Part shown: positions 19,493 through 31,216 of the stretch, piece after piece
How the letters are laid out: every line of letters starts with the position of its first letter
How positions within the stretch are numbered: the stretch's first letter is position 1
Assembly: GCA_027946555.1 (NCBI GenBank)
Contig: JAPEVC010000051.1
Location: forward strand, 125,001-176,705
Direction: 5' to 3'
DNA: 51,705 nucleotides
From: Gnomoniopsis sp. IMI 355080
Lineage: Eukaryota; Ascomycota; Sordariomycetes; Diaporthales; Gnomoniaceae
Program-made: the position numbers and the translations under genes
The notes under the pieces: generated by a model
Databases searched by the model: none
The model's input: the letters and a program-made list of their open reading frames with translations, nothing else
What the model was told of the DNA's origin: nothing

Positions 19493-20434
19493 GAGAGGCA
19501 CTTGTGCATCGAAACATAGAATCTTCGGCTGTACACCAACTCGAGTTCACAAGTCAAATCCCGCTCAGGAGATTCGAAGAAGGTCGGACTGGAACGACCT
19601 CAAGTGTGCCCCGAGACGCCACAAGTCTGGCCGTGTACTGTCGGATGGTCTTCCTTCCTCGTCCGCTTGCTCTGGTGGATATGCATGTACTTGTTAGCAA
19701 TGAGGATGCAATTAATTTATCGTCTTGAGAACTGGGCTTCTTCCTATCCAGTAAGATGTCTGGTAAGTCAGCCACGTTTGAGAATCATTCCGGCGTGACC
19801 TCGATGCCATCATGTTCCGGTAGGGCAATGGGCGCAGTCTTGGCTCGTTTGTCGTCAAGATTTAGACATCACTTGGATTCATGTCTTTCTTTCCACCCTT
19901 CGCTCAGATACCAGGAGAAACCATCAAAAGGCCATCAGAAACCACAGTCAGGATCAAGTTTTACAATTTGGCAACAGGAAGAGGAGTCACGCTATGTCAG
20001 GCCATCTCGTGTCCTATTACGTATCTGAAGATCGGATATCTCACACAGGATATGAACCAAGAGAACGCTGTCCCTTTAGAGGATATGCTACGAAAAGCTT
20101 CCATGGGGGAAATATTCCACAGAACAAGTAGAGCAGTTGTCATCAGAGGCTGTTCTGGGGAGGGGTGTCATCCCTGTCGCCTAACCCCCGCAGCGACTCA
20201 ATTCGGGCCCTTCATCATAATCGTCTCTGATTGGCTGAAGACGAAACGGCGAGAGCAAGGAAAGCACCTTCCCCATCACACGTGACCCCACGCAAAAACT
20301 AGAGGGACCTACCGCAGGGCCCTAGAACCATTCTTTCGCTTTCAACTCAGGCCAACCTCGACACTTCGCGATTCGACTCCGTACGCCATCATCGAACAGC
20401 GAATCCCGTGACACCCTCAACACCAACAGCAATC
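19493..20434. promoter_or_regulatory. intergenic region with rps15 promoter
   Basis: About 940 nt. Close to rps15 are an ATTGG (CCAAT on the minus strand) at 20230-20234 and a palindromic CACGTG at 20279-20284, followed by a pyrimidine-rich stretch at about 20330-20350. The binding factors are not known from sequence. A 134-codon frame at 19881-20285 overlaps these sites and has no recognisable domain. Confidence 0.5.
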
Positions 20435-21286
20435 ATGGCTGACGAATACGTACGTGATATCTGTAGTCGACCTTTCCCCCTGCCAGCCACGGCTCGCTGC
20501 CGCCAAACTCCCTGCACACAATACAAACGATTACACAAACGTTATCGATGATGGGGCGCCCATGGCTAATATTTCATTGCGATGCAGGATGCTGAGGCTG
20601 CGGCCGAGATGAAGAAGAAGAGAACCTTCCGCAAGTTCTCTTACCGCGGAATTGACCTCGACCAGTACGTTATCTTATACCTCGAGTTCTCGATGGACGC
20701 AACACCCTTTTCGCCGCGATGCCTTCACACAGGATTTTCACGCATCTGTCGACAATGAGACCGAACGCTACTGTCAAAAGCATACGAGGCACTAAAGAAG
20801 GGATCGATGATGGCTGACAAGACACCCATGATTTTAGGCTGCTCGACCTCTCCTCGGACCAGCTCCGTGATGTCGTTCACGCCCGTGCCCGCAGAAGAAT
20901 CAACCGCGGCCTGAAGCGCAAGCCCATGGGTCTCATCAAGAAGCTCCGCAAGGCCAAGCAGGAGGCTAAGCCCAACGAGAAGCCCGACGTCGTCAAGACT
21001 CACCTCCGTGACATGATCGTCGTTCCCGAGATGATCGGCTCCGTCATCGGTATCTACTCTGGCAAGGTGTTCAACCAGGTCGAGATCAAGCCCGAGATGG
21101 TCGGCCACTACCTCGCCGAGTTCTCCATTTCATAGTACGTTGCAATCCAGGTCTTGGCCTTTTTGTAGAGGGTGACGGGAGATGCACTCAGACAAACATC
21201 GCTAACAAAATTACAGCCAACCTGTCAAGCACGGTCGTCCCGGTATTGGTGCTACCCACTCTTCTCGTTTCATTCCTCTGAAGTAA
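20435..21286 (+). CDS. rps15: 40S ribosomal protein S15 (uS19)
   Basis: Small-subunit ribosomal protein at the head of the 40S subunit. Four exons: 20435-20449, 20588-20664, 20838-21134 and 21217-21286, totalling 152 residues. Hallmarks are RKFSYRGIDLDQLLDLSSDQ (about residues 19-38), KPDVVKTHLRDMIVVPEMIG, GKVFNQVEIKPEMVGHYLAE and the near-universal C-terminus KHGRPGIGATHSSRFIPLK. The first exon codes only MADEY before a 138-nt intron; small first exons and early introns are usual in fungal ribosomal protein genes. Donors are GTACGT three times. I looked for C/D-box snoRNA signatures in the introns and found no convincing box pair. Confidence 0.98.
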
Positions 21287-21941
21287 AAAAAAATCGGATG
21301 CGGTCGTCGGGTTTGGGGTTCTTGCATCACGTCAATACGGTTTTTTTTTTCGGCGAATGGTCTATGGGCTTTGCTTGGAACAGCAAGGGTCAAATGCTAT
21401 CTAGCATGATAGTCAAGGAATGAATGAAGCAGCACATGGTGCATCGAAAGTTTATAAGGTTCTGGCCGATGAAAACATCGCGGAGTCATAGTGACTAAGT
21501 GCCACCACACGCAGCAATACTGAGAGCATGCCAAAAAGGCACAAGCATACAGACGCTCCCTGCTATGGGTAAAACGTCTCAGACAGGTCCAGCATGTCCC
21601 AGCAGTCCCGCGTTGGTGCTTGTGCCGTGGACCAGATACGCAAAAAATACAGACGGTTGCCCACACCATTTTTTATCTACTTGTGTTTTGATGAGTGATT
21701 CTAGTGTGCATCTCAAAATGTTAGGACGCTACGTATATGGTAGTCAGGCGATTTGGACTAGATTACAGACAACAAAACAAGCATTAATCAAGGAAGCCTC
21801 ACAGAAACTCTGAACGTTGTCCCGTCGCAAATCGAGGATGATGAAGAGCTAAGATTGTTCGATTCAGCAGGCCTCTTCGGATTTTATTCGCTTTAACTGA
21901 TGCATGTAATATGTTACAGTCCTACGGCTGCCAACCTCGCC
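21287..21941. other. convergent 3' flanks of rps15 and the complex I subunit gene
   Basis: A 655-nt interval between converging genes. It has A- and T-runs just past the rps15 stop (21284-21350), consistent with 3' end formation. No gene recognised. Confidence 0.6.
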
Positions 21942-22690
21942 TTACTCCTTCTTTGCCTCTGCGAGTTTCTTGGCTTTTCGCTCCTCCTCATCCAAGTGCT
22001 GTTTCCTGAAGTGCTCCACAACATGGTCCATGTTCACTCCGTGGCCAGCGGGAACATTGTTCGGGCAGCCTGAATTGAGAAGTCTATGGCCGCGTTGTTA
22101 GCAGATGGTCTCTTTTGTGGCAAGGCAGCCAACAATTGTCAGGATATTCTCTTATGGAAACCAGGGAAGGTTAATGTTTTCCACATACTCGGGAGTCCTG
22201 TACTGAAAGCTCTTCGACTTCTCCACTGATCCAAACGTGTGCCTGTCCGCAGCCGCCCGTTCATACAGGTCCGTCCGTAGCGTATTTCTCTCCGCCCACT
22301 TTGGCATCTCTTCCTGTCGGAAGCTGTCGATCCACTTCCTCAGCGCTGAGGGTTCGCCATCCTCGCTCGGCCGGGAGATGCCGTAAACGACCATGGAGGA
22401 GCCTATCGCGCCGAGGGCAACGTAGAGTGCCAGCTGCATACCATTTGTCTGTCAGCCCTGTGAAGCAATATTGCTGAAATAAATCACATTCGCTTCCCGG
22501 GGAGAGGAACCCTTCCTGTTGGAGTACGTACGCCAGGCGACTCGTTGACTTCTGGAGCATGGTGATGGTCGTCATGGTGGTGATCGTGCCCGTGGTCGGA
22601 GGCATAGGCTCGCGTCGCAGGTCGTAAAGCCGTTGCTAATGGCCGAGCCTTTCGTGCAATACACGCCGCTCTCTGTCGGACGGCCAGCAT
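21942..22690 (-). CDS. nuo17.8: NADH:ubiquinone oxidoreductase 17.8 kDa-type subunit, mitochondrial
   Basis: Accessory subunit of respiratory complex I in the inner mitochondrial membrane. Exons (minus): 22532-22690, 22189-22433 and 21942-22083; 181 residues. The N-terminus is an Arg-rich, acid-free presequence (MLAVRQRAACIARKARPLAT), followed by a histidine run HGHDHHHDDHHH (about residues 33-44) and one transmembrane segment LALYVALGAIGSSMVVYGI (about 54-72). The C-terminal half holds WIDSFRQEEMPKWAERN, then FQYRTPELLNSGCPNNVPAG, and ends in a charged helix EEERKAKKLAEAKKE. For intron 2 I chose the GTATGT donor over the GTTTCC one because the latter makes an immediate stop; the 105-nt intron then ends at branch GCTAAC and acceptor CATAG. 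The gene is divergent from sil1. Confidence 0.85.
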
Positions 22691-23215
22691 CTTGACTCGG
22701 TCGTTGATAGGTTGTCAATTGGGCTCGGTCGTCGTCTTGTGCGATTGACGGCTGGAAAGTGACGATTTGAAAGGGACGAGGTCGATTGGCTAAGCCAGGG
22801 TGGTCCGTGCTCTGTGAGCAACCCCGAAGTGGCATTGTGGCCAGACCCCTGCTACTCTGGCCTTATTCAACATTTGAGTTGTTGCGAAGAGAGGCGACTT
22901 GCGTGAAGATATCTGGCCTTTCTTTCGCTTTCTATGAGTGACTCACTTCTTAATCCACAACGTGTCTCCTCAGACAAATTCTTCAATGATGTTCAAGAAG
23001 CTTCTGAAAGTTTGAAGCATTTATTAGCTTTTGCCTTTGGCAATGTTCAAATTTCTTCGTGTCATCTCTCCAAATTTACTAAAATCCTGTCGACATTGCT
23101 GATATAACATTCATCAGCTTGGGATTAAGTAAAGCCTAGTTGGGCAATTCCACGCCTTCTCATTTCTTTTCAGGTCTCAGACGATTAAAAATAACGATCT
23201 CTCGCAGCTGCAAAG
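22691..23215. promoter_or_regulatory. bidirectional promoter region, complex I subunit / sil1
   Basis: 525 nt between two divergent starts. It includes an AT-rich block at about 22960-23130. No individual site is called. Confidence 0.5.
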
Positions 23216-24424
23216 ATGCGTGATCCTCGGCTTACGACCGGCTCAGCATTCGCCCTAATACTGTTTCTCATCTTTGCACTGCTGACTGTTGATGGTTCTG
23301 CCACGGAACAAGACCAAGATTTGATTTGTTCCTCACAGAATCCCGAAGACTGTTATCCCAAAGTATTCCAAGCCACCGATGAGTTTCAGGTCATTCGAGA
23401 GGGCCAAGACATACCACATGGCCTCCACGTCAGGCTCGATGTCACGACCGGAAAGAAGGAAGCTAAGCTCAACGACCCAAATGAGAAGGACCCGGCGTTG
23501 GAGGGACTACCAGTAGACTCATCGATGGTGGTAGTGGAGCCGGAAGAAGGAGCTGAAGATGCCCTTCCAGTCCCTAAAGGCGCACCAGAGTATGAACCAG
23601 TCGGGAAAATTAAGGCGCCTCAGGCCGAGAATCAGGCTTTCTACGATTCCTTGACTGTCTTGAAGACGCTCTCACTGAACGACCGGCCTGTTGATGCGGC
23701 TCTGAGTATCCTGAAAGATATCGCTCACGACATATACTACGGACTGAAAGTTGCCGAGGACGCGAATGCTGTCAAAGAGCTATTGTGTATGATGAGCTCG
23801 CAAGACCTTTTCGCCAAGGACTTTGACGATGAAGCTGTCACGCAAGCTGGCGATGCGGCGTACATTATTGGTTCGGCATTGCAAAATAACCAGAAAGCCT
23901 TGGTCGAGGTGGAGAAGTCGTGGCCGGACATCAGCAAGGCCAAGTGCGCAGGGACCGACCGCACATTCAGCGACTTGGTTTTCAACTCTCTGGTTCCTGA
24001 CATGCCATTAAGCGACAATGCTTCCAAATCAGAAGGGAAGCAACTGTCCCTCACAAAGGCCAAGTCTTCAGCTCTCCGAGGGCTGATCAAGAGCCCAATT
24101 ATCCGAGACGACTTCCTCGCCAATGGAGGCATGGCACAGATTCTCAAGATTCTGACGCTGGAGCGGCCAGAGCTTGTGGCGGACCAACAGAAACTCGCCA
24201 ACCTGGTGATGGACAATTTCCTCGACGAGGACATGGGCGCCACATTGGGCGTGTGGCCCAGGGCTGGAGATGTGGATCACAACTGGGACTACGAGCTCAA
24301 GAATGTGGCGAAGTTGCACAAAGCAGATAAAGGACATTGGAGCGCAGAGCTTTGGAAGAGGTTGCAGGAGCAGAGGAAAAACTCACGGGCTGCAGAGGGG
24401 ACAGTGGAGCATGAAGACCTATAG
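23216..24424 (+). CDS. sil1: nucleotide exchange factor Sil1 for the ER Hsp70 Kar2/BiP
   Basis: Single-exon gene of 402 residues. A signal peptide is visible (hydrophobic core ALILFLIFALLTV, cleavage near residue 28-31), and the protein ends in HEDL, an HDEL/KDEL-like retrieval signal, placing it in the ER lumen. Early cysteines occur in LICSSQNPEDCYPKVFQATD, the region that in yeast Sil1 has redox activity. The body is helical with armadillo-like repeats: SLTVLKTLSLNDRPVDAALS, DIYYGLKVAEDANAVKELL and GGMAQILKILTLERPEL, with acidic and Pro-rich spacers. Sil1 releases ADP from Kar2 so that the chaperone can cycle during translocation and folding. The length and layout match fungal Sil1. Confidence 0.92.
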   Translation: MRDPRLTTGSAFALILFLIFALLTVDGSATEQDQDLICSSQNPEDCYPKVFQATDEFQVIREGQDIPHGLHVRLDVTTGKKEAKLNDPNEKDPALEGLPVDSSMVVVEPEEGAEDALPVPKGAPEYEPVGKIKAPQAENQAFYDSLTVLKTLSLNDRPVDAALSILKDIAHDIYYGLKVAEDANAVKELLCMMSSQDLFAKDFDDEAVTQAGDAAYIIGSALQNNQKALVEVEKSWPDISKAKCAGTDRTFSDLVFNSLVPDMPLSDNASKSEGKQLSLTKAKSSALRGLIKSPIIRDDFLANGGMAQILKILTLERPELVADQQKLANLVMDNFLDEDMGATLGVWPRAGDVDHNWDYELKNVAKLHKADKGHWSAELWKRLQEQRKNSRAAEGTVEHEDL

Positions 24425-27400
24425 ACGGATATGCATTTGCTTTTGCTACGATACCATACAACACAAACATCACTCCTTTTCTCAGAATTAGTGATGAGCT
24501 TGATCACTACAAAGACGCCTCCCAAACCAAAGCCCAAGAGGGAGGGACTCATACAGTCTACTCACTCAAGAGGAGCAGCATTACCGAAAAGGAACTGCTA
24601 CTTGCTTCGCCAACTAGGCGACGTGGGAAGCGGCACTAAATGATGGCCACTCCTCTCACATGCGAGGAGACATCTAAGTCAGAAAGCCCTTCCATTCGAC
24701 GACCTTGCCTCGTTTAGCTCGTGGACACACAATTTCCTGCGAGGGCCTCTCGTGTAACATTGCAGTGGGCGGAAAAGGAGCAACATTTGTGTTAGCTCCT
24801 ACCTGATTCCATCCCAATTCATTCTGGAGGTGTCGCGATTATGGTCGTTTACAGTGAAATTTCCATCAGGCGAACCTCCACAACTTGGGCCCCCCCCCCT
24901 TCTCCGGGAGTCTCTTTCTCCCGTGTCTTCCTTCTCCTAGAGAAAAGAGAGCTCTCCTGTACAATCTGTACGTCTGTCTGTACATCCTTAGAAGGCGCTG
25001 CCAGCCAGTTGCTCAACTAAGAGACAATTATGGTCAGGCTAGGCCGGTCGTTCCTCGTGAAGTCCAAATGAAATGTGAATTATTGAATCCCATGGCTGGT
25101 GTCTCAGACGACCCGCCGACCTACCTTGGCTTCTGACGCGCTCAGCCCCTGCACCGCACGCTCACACGTATCAGCTGCTCTGTCCCAGCACGGCTTGCCC
25201 TTTTCAATGAGGCGTGTTCTAAGCAGCGCTAACATCCCAGGTCTCCTCACCACTGCGAGACCGCATGCCGGAAATTACTCGTCACATCTTGTTCCTATCT
25301 CCCGTCCAGCACTGCGAACCACGACTACCTGCACCCGAGGATTGCTCCATGATCACGCCGGCCTTTCGCTGTCTGCCCCGTTGTCACTAGCGATGTGTAT
25401 ACCTTGGCTTTTAGATGGCAGCGCTGACTGGACTGCAACAGAGGAGGTCACCAATAGAAGAACAGTATGAGCTTTACCACGTTGGTATGCAAATAATTCA
25501 CCTCGATGAAGACCTCGTGCCGTCCCACGTGTCCGTTCCCATCGTACGATTGCAGAATGAGTATGACTTCATGACTCTGCTTATTCGAGCATATCAGGAA
25601 CACACTCTTCCATTTGGAATGTGGCGTGTGATGACCCTCGACCTGCTTCCTGCTTGTGCAACAAGCTTGTCCACATAATAACGATTGGTCTCGTCTAAAG
25701 CCTCCCGTGTGGGTCAAGTTGAGTCACCTTGAGGGTGTCAAAAAGCGACAAAGCAACCAATGCTCATGCTCCAATGACCATCCTCTTGCTGAGAAACGCC
25801 GAGTCGGCAACAAGAAGCTCAATCGCTGCCGTCACAGGTGCCGCGTCCCACGAGATGAGGGCATGGACGAGGTCTCACATTTTCACAGACAACTGGAGCA
25901 GTTTGTCAACCCAATCGAGTCCCCCATTGTTCCCCACAAGACCGTTCCTGAAAGGACGCTGGCTGGCACACGTAGCTTTAGTCGCCAATCGACCTTGTCT
26001 CAGCCACAGAGCAGCGGCTCGCAAGCCATTACTATATCCTGGCATTCTAATTGACTTGCCACAGAAAAGGCTTCGAGACATGGCATATGCACGCCTTGCC
26101 GCCCAACTATCGAAGGGCTTGCCGAGGGGCGCTAAGGGACGCCCAAGGACCCACTAACACTAATGAAGCTACCCAAGCCGCCTGGCCGCCAGGGTTGGAC
26201 GACCGCGAAGCTTCAAGCCATGCTGCAGCGGTTCGAGCGATAGGTAATTACCTGAGAGCTCGTGAAAGGAAAAGAAGTGGCCCGCTATCAGCCACCGGGA
26301 CTGTCAGGGCGCCTCGGATCCGGTCTATTAGATCTATCCAGGATGAAATCTTAGTGCGGGCAGCACGCAAGCAATGAAATGCGCCGCATTCCCTACATAG
26401 TACACAGCGTTCCAACAAGCATAACATTCGCCTGGATGCCGTCAGCATGAACAGATTGATGATTTGTGGGGTACTACGGAAGATTTAACCGGTATAAACA
26501 TGTGTCCTTGACTCGATGTTAGGTAACAAGTGGGCCGAAGCTGATTCGGACCTTGGACACGGCTCGGAGGGACGACGGGCGCCGTCACGCCAGGGGGAGC
26601 CTTGCTGCCATGTGGCTTCAGTAATGTGGGCGATCACGAAGCATCAAGGGAGGCTCGCACGGGGGGTCTTGGCCGAACAAGCCATCCGCGTGGTCTGTGA
26701 TTGGCCCAGAGTCATGATGAAACCATCTGGTGAACGGTAACACAATCGAGCAAAGTCTAATCTTGCTATCTTTTTACCCATAATTTTTTTTCTAGAAAAT
26801 GAGACGCGGTTCACTATGCCAGACATGGTTGCGTTGCATGGTACCCGAAAGGAGTTTGTAGATGGGACCGAACAGGCGCCCGGCGAACAAGTAAACACTA
26901 GGTAATCAAGGCTGCGTAGTCAACTAAGCACAGGGCAGGGCCAAGAAGATGGAAGGGTAGGCTTGGTGATGGGGCAGCGCGCCGGAGCAGCTTATGCCGG
27001 GGCTACATACCTACTCAGTAGTACTCCACGTGGCGCTGTATACCGGGCGCCTAGAATGGGAGAAATGCCGAGTCACCAAGGCAGGTTCACTGCACTGCCT
27101 GACTGCTTGACTTGAGATGCCCAGGACGCCGTCCCGGTAAAAGTTAAAACGAAATGAGGGCACAGCAGCAAACCCCGGATCGCCAATGGAACCATGCAAT
27201 CCCAAGTTTGCCCGGACCTCACAGCGCGGTACGCAGTCCACAGCTAGTGGTGCCGCTGTTGCGCCGAAGTTTGATGAGGACGTGCAAGGAGCATCGCTGA
27301 TGCGAGTGCTGCTATAGTAGACACCGAACGGCAGCTAGGGCAGTGATGAGCGTCGTACCAGATCGATGCAACCGAACTAGCCCAGCAGAGAAAGTCGCCA

Positions 27401-30400
27401 TACCCTTTCTGAAAAGATTTCAATCCCCGAAAGCGGGAGCCGCGGCTCACTCGATCGCTGTGGCAGATTCGTAGGCATCGGGTGCAACCAGAATTGTCTT
27501 CCCCCCTTTACAGGACCGGCCGTTTTGTTAGTGTTGCCTCGACGGGTGGAAGCAGAACGATCCTGCCAGGTCGTCGTCTAAACGATCTGTGGGACGGTGA
27601 TACGGTTCCAGCTTGACGGATGAGACCCTGAAGTCCACGCGAGTCGGACATCTTTTTCTTTTGCCGGTCTGTGCTTTGTGACCAGTACCACACATCTAGC
27701 AGTGGTCGTCATTCGTCTTCCAGCTTCGCTTCCGGTTGCCTGGAGCGCGGCCTAGAGAACCAGGTCCAACATGATAGCTACGACGGCACACCTGAACACA
27801 GAACTAGTTGGAAGGGAACGCATGTCCCATGGGCATGTTTCGCCGAATGGCCAGGTCTAGCAGGAAAAGTCGTCGTCACTACCACCTGGCTGGGCAAGTG
27901 CTTATAGGACGACTGCCACAAGAGGTATTCTCCGATCTGTTTCTGGGACCGAAGCCGATGAAGTCTACCCCAGGCTGGGAGGTATCCCAGAATAGCCCCA
28001 GCCCAAGACCACGGCCAGCACGGTGATAGCTGCATGCTCCGAAGGATTCTTGACCGAGCACTTTGCCGGCTGGAAGCTCGTCGTCCGAAAAGCGTGGCGG
28101 GCCACAGACGTATGACTTTCTTTACTATACTTAGGTCTTTCTTGGCGGTTAACCGAGCTACTAAGCACGCTGGCGAACGGATGTCCCTTCGATCGCCGCG
28201 ATCGATTCTCTCATCACTGTACTATGCCTCGTGTGATTTTGGCTTACGGGCCAAACGCTTACTTTGTAGCTGCGAGGAAAGCAGAAAGCCCCTTGCTTCA
28301 TGCGGGTTGACTAGCTCCTCTAGGCACAGACAATGGCGTGCAGTGACAAGCCAAGATGAGATGGTGTGTTGTAGGTAAGCTTACAAGCAAGGTTCCTGGG
28401 AGACAAGACCGGTAGGGCGGGCAGCCACCAGCGTTGCGGTGTTGCACGAGGACCAACAAAGAGGCGAGCGAGACCAAGACACGGGTACGGTTAGGAAAAG
28501 GCTAGATGGCTAGGTAGCATAGAATTTGTTTTCCAGATCTCTCGTTTATCGGCCACAATGGATGGCTCATGCACAGGAGATGTGAAAATTCACACAGAAA
28601 GGCCTGAGCTGTGGTCTTCGTCACTGATGCACTCCCCACAAGAAGAAAAAGTCGCCTTTCGTCTACATTGGCACAGAGAGTAACTTTCCCCCGTTTGCCG
28701 ACGTCGTGATCTCACTGGTGGGCAGGGCAGGACCTCCCTCTTTGGGCAGGAGCAGGTTGAGAAGGTACTGTGTACGACCATGAAAACCGGCAGTCGAAGC
28801 TTGTTGTTTGGTAGGTAGTCAATCAACCCATCTCTTGCTTGGTTCTCCTTTTCAGAGCTCGGTCTGAATCCTGAATTAATCAAAAGAGGAGGCGACTGTC
28901 ACGAAGATCAAAACGGGCTTTGACGACGGAGAAACTACATACATTGGGGTGATGCAAGCCGGCATGCAGGCGGGGGGGGGTGCACACAAAATGTACTGTA
29001 CGTAGGACGGGATGTACAGCAACAACTCGGTGGATTGACTCGGACGACCTCGAAAAAGCAACAAGAGACTCGGCCAAAAAGACGGAATAGTGGGGTGCGG
29101 GACTGAGCATACGGCCTTGTACAGAATACTACGTACACTTGGCATAGCTTTATTCGTCCCTGCAGCAAAGGGAGAAAAAAAAGAAGACCGAGACGTACGA
29201 TGTACTGCACTGTATGGAATTCATGTTGCATAATTGCAAGCAGTATTTCCGGATAGTTCCCGCACCGATTGTTACGATGCAACGTGAGCTACGGAGGTAA
29301 AGACACGGCGGGTGAGATTTAATTGCTAATGATCTGTGAATGGCCTGCCGCCTGCATGCGCAAATTAGACATCAGATATAAGTCTGGAACGGACAGGGTT
29401 CAGCGCGACGTTGGCATGCGGGAGACTCGTGGCGTTGCAAAAGAGCGAAAGTATGCCACTGTGCAGTGCAGAACAAGAACCCTGCGAGCCTGGCAAGCTC
29501 GAACGGGGCCTTGCAGGGATGGGTGGGCCATCGGCTGCACTCCAACAGCACCGGAGCCTGCTAATAACGTAGCCACACGTGCTGGACGCTGCCATGTGCC
29601 ATGTAGGTGCCGGGGGAGGAGCGGGAAGATCATCTGGATTCCAACTCCAAAAAATGCTTTACCCCATACAAAGAAGTAACACTATCTAGGTACGCTACAT
29701 GACACCTGAGTGACAGCAAAGCTTGAGTCGCAATCTGGCACTGGTATGGATCTCAGGGCCACGTCTTCGACTTTTAAAGCTGGCCTTCAAAAACCACTCG
29801 CCCGTTTCTTCTACCTGCTGAGTGCATCTAGCCCATGATCAACCGAGAACAAAGAGTCCCAGTGGATAAAGTGCAGAAAGTGCAGAGAGTGCAGAATGGC
29901 AATCCTGGGGGCCGAGCCCTGTTCCCCGGCAGGTGGGCCAGGGTCTACCTTGCCACGCTCCCTGGCCCTCCGTGCTGCCTTCCGTTTCTGGGTCGCCAAT
30001 AGTGGAGAGGACACATGAGAGGGACAGGGCCCGAATGGCTAAGAAAAGTGCCTACCGGTACTGTTGCTCGAGGCGAGGAGAGGCCGTGCGCGCTGATGCA
30101 GGTGTTCAATGCCCCCTGTTGCTGGCCAGCCCACATGGCCGGGGGCAGCCGTTCCTTCCTGGGCTGCTACCTGCAAGCCTGATGCCCGTCCCACTTGCAC
30201 CTCTTGTCTTGTTGTGCGACCCGTCCTATCTGCAAGCACAAGCCCCAGTCAAGCCAGTCTAGCCCAACTCACCACGGGCAGCTTCGAGTTCGTTGCGACG
30301 CTCATCTTGCCCTCGATTACTCGCCTCCGTCCTTTGCAGCGTCTTTCGAGGTCCCCATTGGTCTCCTCTATCTTCACCTCGTCTTTCCACCTCTATATTC

Positions 30401-31216
30401 CACCACTTTGTCGACTCCTTCTGCAGCGCAGCACCACAACAAATCAGGCGGCTGTTCTCAGAGTTCAGACAACACGAGGCGCAACCTACTCACACTCTTT
30501 AATTCCTTGCTTGCGAGAACCGCGCGCGCCCGTGCTACTCAATCCGCACCTGACCTGCTTGACCTGACCGTCTCTGCTCGCTCGTGCCAGACAGACCTCG
30601 AGGACCCCAATCTATTCCCTCCATCACGAAACAGGCATATGCACTCGCATCACATCTCACTCACCCTCCCGTCCTCACCTGTCACGTTGCCAAACTCTGT
30701 GAATAAAGTTTGTCGGTCTGTGAGAAAGCTGAGGCTTCCTTCAACCTAGTCCCGCTAATTTTACTCTCTGACCCTGCCGGAGTGCCCCCCCTCCCCTCCC
30801 TCGTCGACCCCGAACCACGATTTGCATCTCAGTCGCCGTCTTACTCCTCCACCACCTCGCCTAGCGTTCATATTCAGCTCCTTCATCAGTCGTCGCTGAG
30901 CCCATTTGGACTCCTGCGGCCTTTGATCCGCACGCGCGTCTGATTATTGTGTCCGAGAATCCAGTCGCTCATTATTTCCTCGGATGCGATACACCAGACG
31001 TCTGGCATATTCACATACTTAGCCAATTGGAAGCATACTCTACACCTGCATCATAACCAGCATTCACGCGTTGGACAACTCACAGGCTCAACTCCAGACG
31101 TCTATTTTCAGCCGCGTCTTTCCGAGTCGATCTGGATCTTTCGGTTGCCGATTTGTTTCGAGTCAACCTACGCGAATCTAGGTTTCAAACCTCGCCCTTC
31201 CTAATTCAATTTCATC
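24425..31216. other. gene-poor interval of about 6.8 kb, including the upstream region and leader of the bHLH gene
   Basis: No frame longer than about 185 codons and none with a recognisable domain. Contents I can name: a C9 run near 24891-24899 and a G9-10 run near 28971-28980; three copies of AGTGCAGA in tandem at about 29870-29895; TAGGTA motifs near 28505, 28811 and 29687; and a pyrimidine-rich leader from about 30250 to 31200 containing several upstream frames, one with an ATG at 30109 (152 codons). I see no terminal repeats, transposase or reverse transcriptase. Frames at 25415-25678 and 26051-26377 are weakly coding-like but unsupported. Confidence 0.5.

Noticed and set aside
18896..19501. 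201-codon minus-strand frame
   Set aside because: It lies antisense across the Hce2-type gene, which has a signal peptide, a good intron and a domain.
19881..20285. 134-codon plus-strand frame
   Set aside because: It overlaps the rps15 promoter elements and has no recognisable motif.
20665..20837. GATGATG and CTGA in rps15 intron 2, suggesting a C/D snoRNA
   Set aside because: The two boxes are adjacent, not 60-80 nt apart, and no terminal stem is visible.
25415..25678. 87-codon frame starting with ATG in the gene-poor interval
   Set aside because: No domain and no supporting splice signals that extend it; overlapping frames on both strands are equally open.
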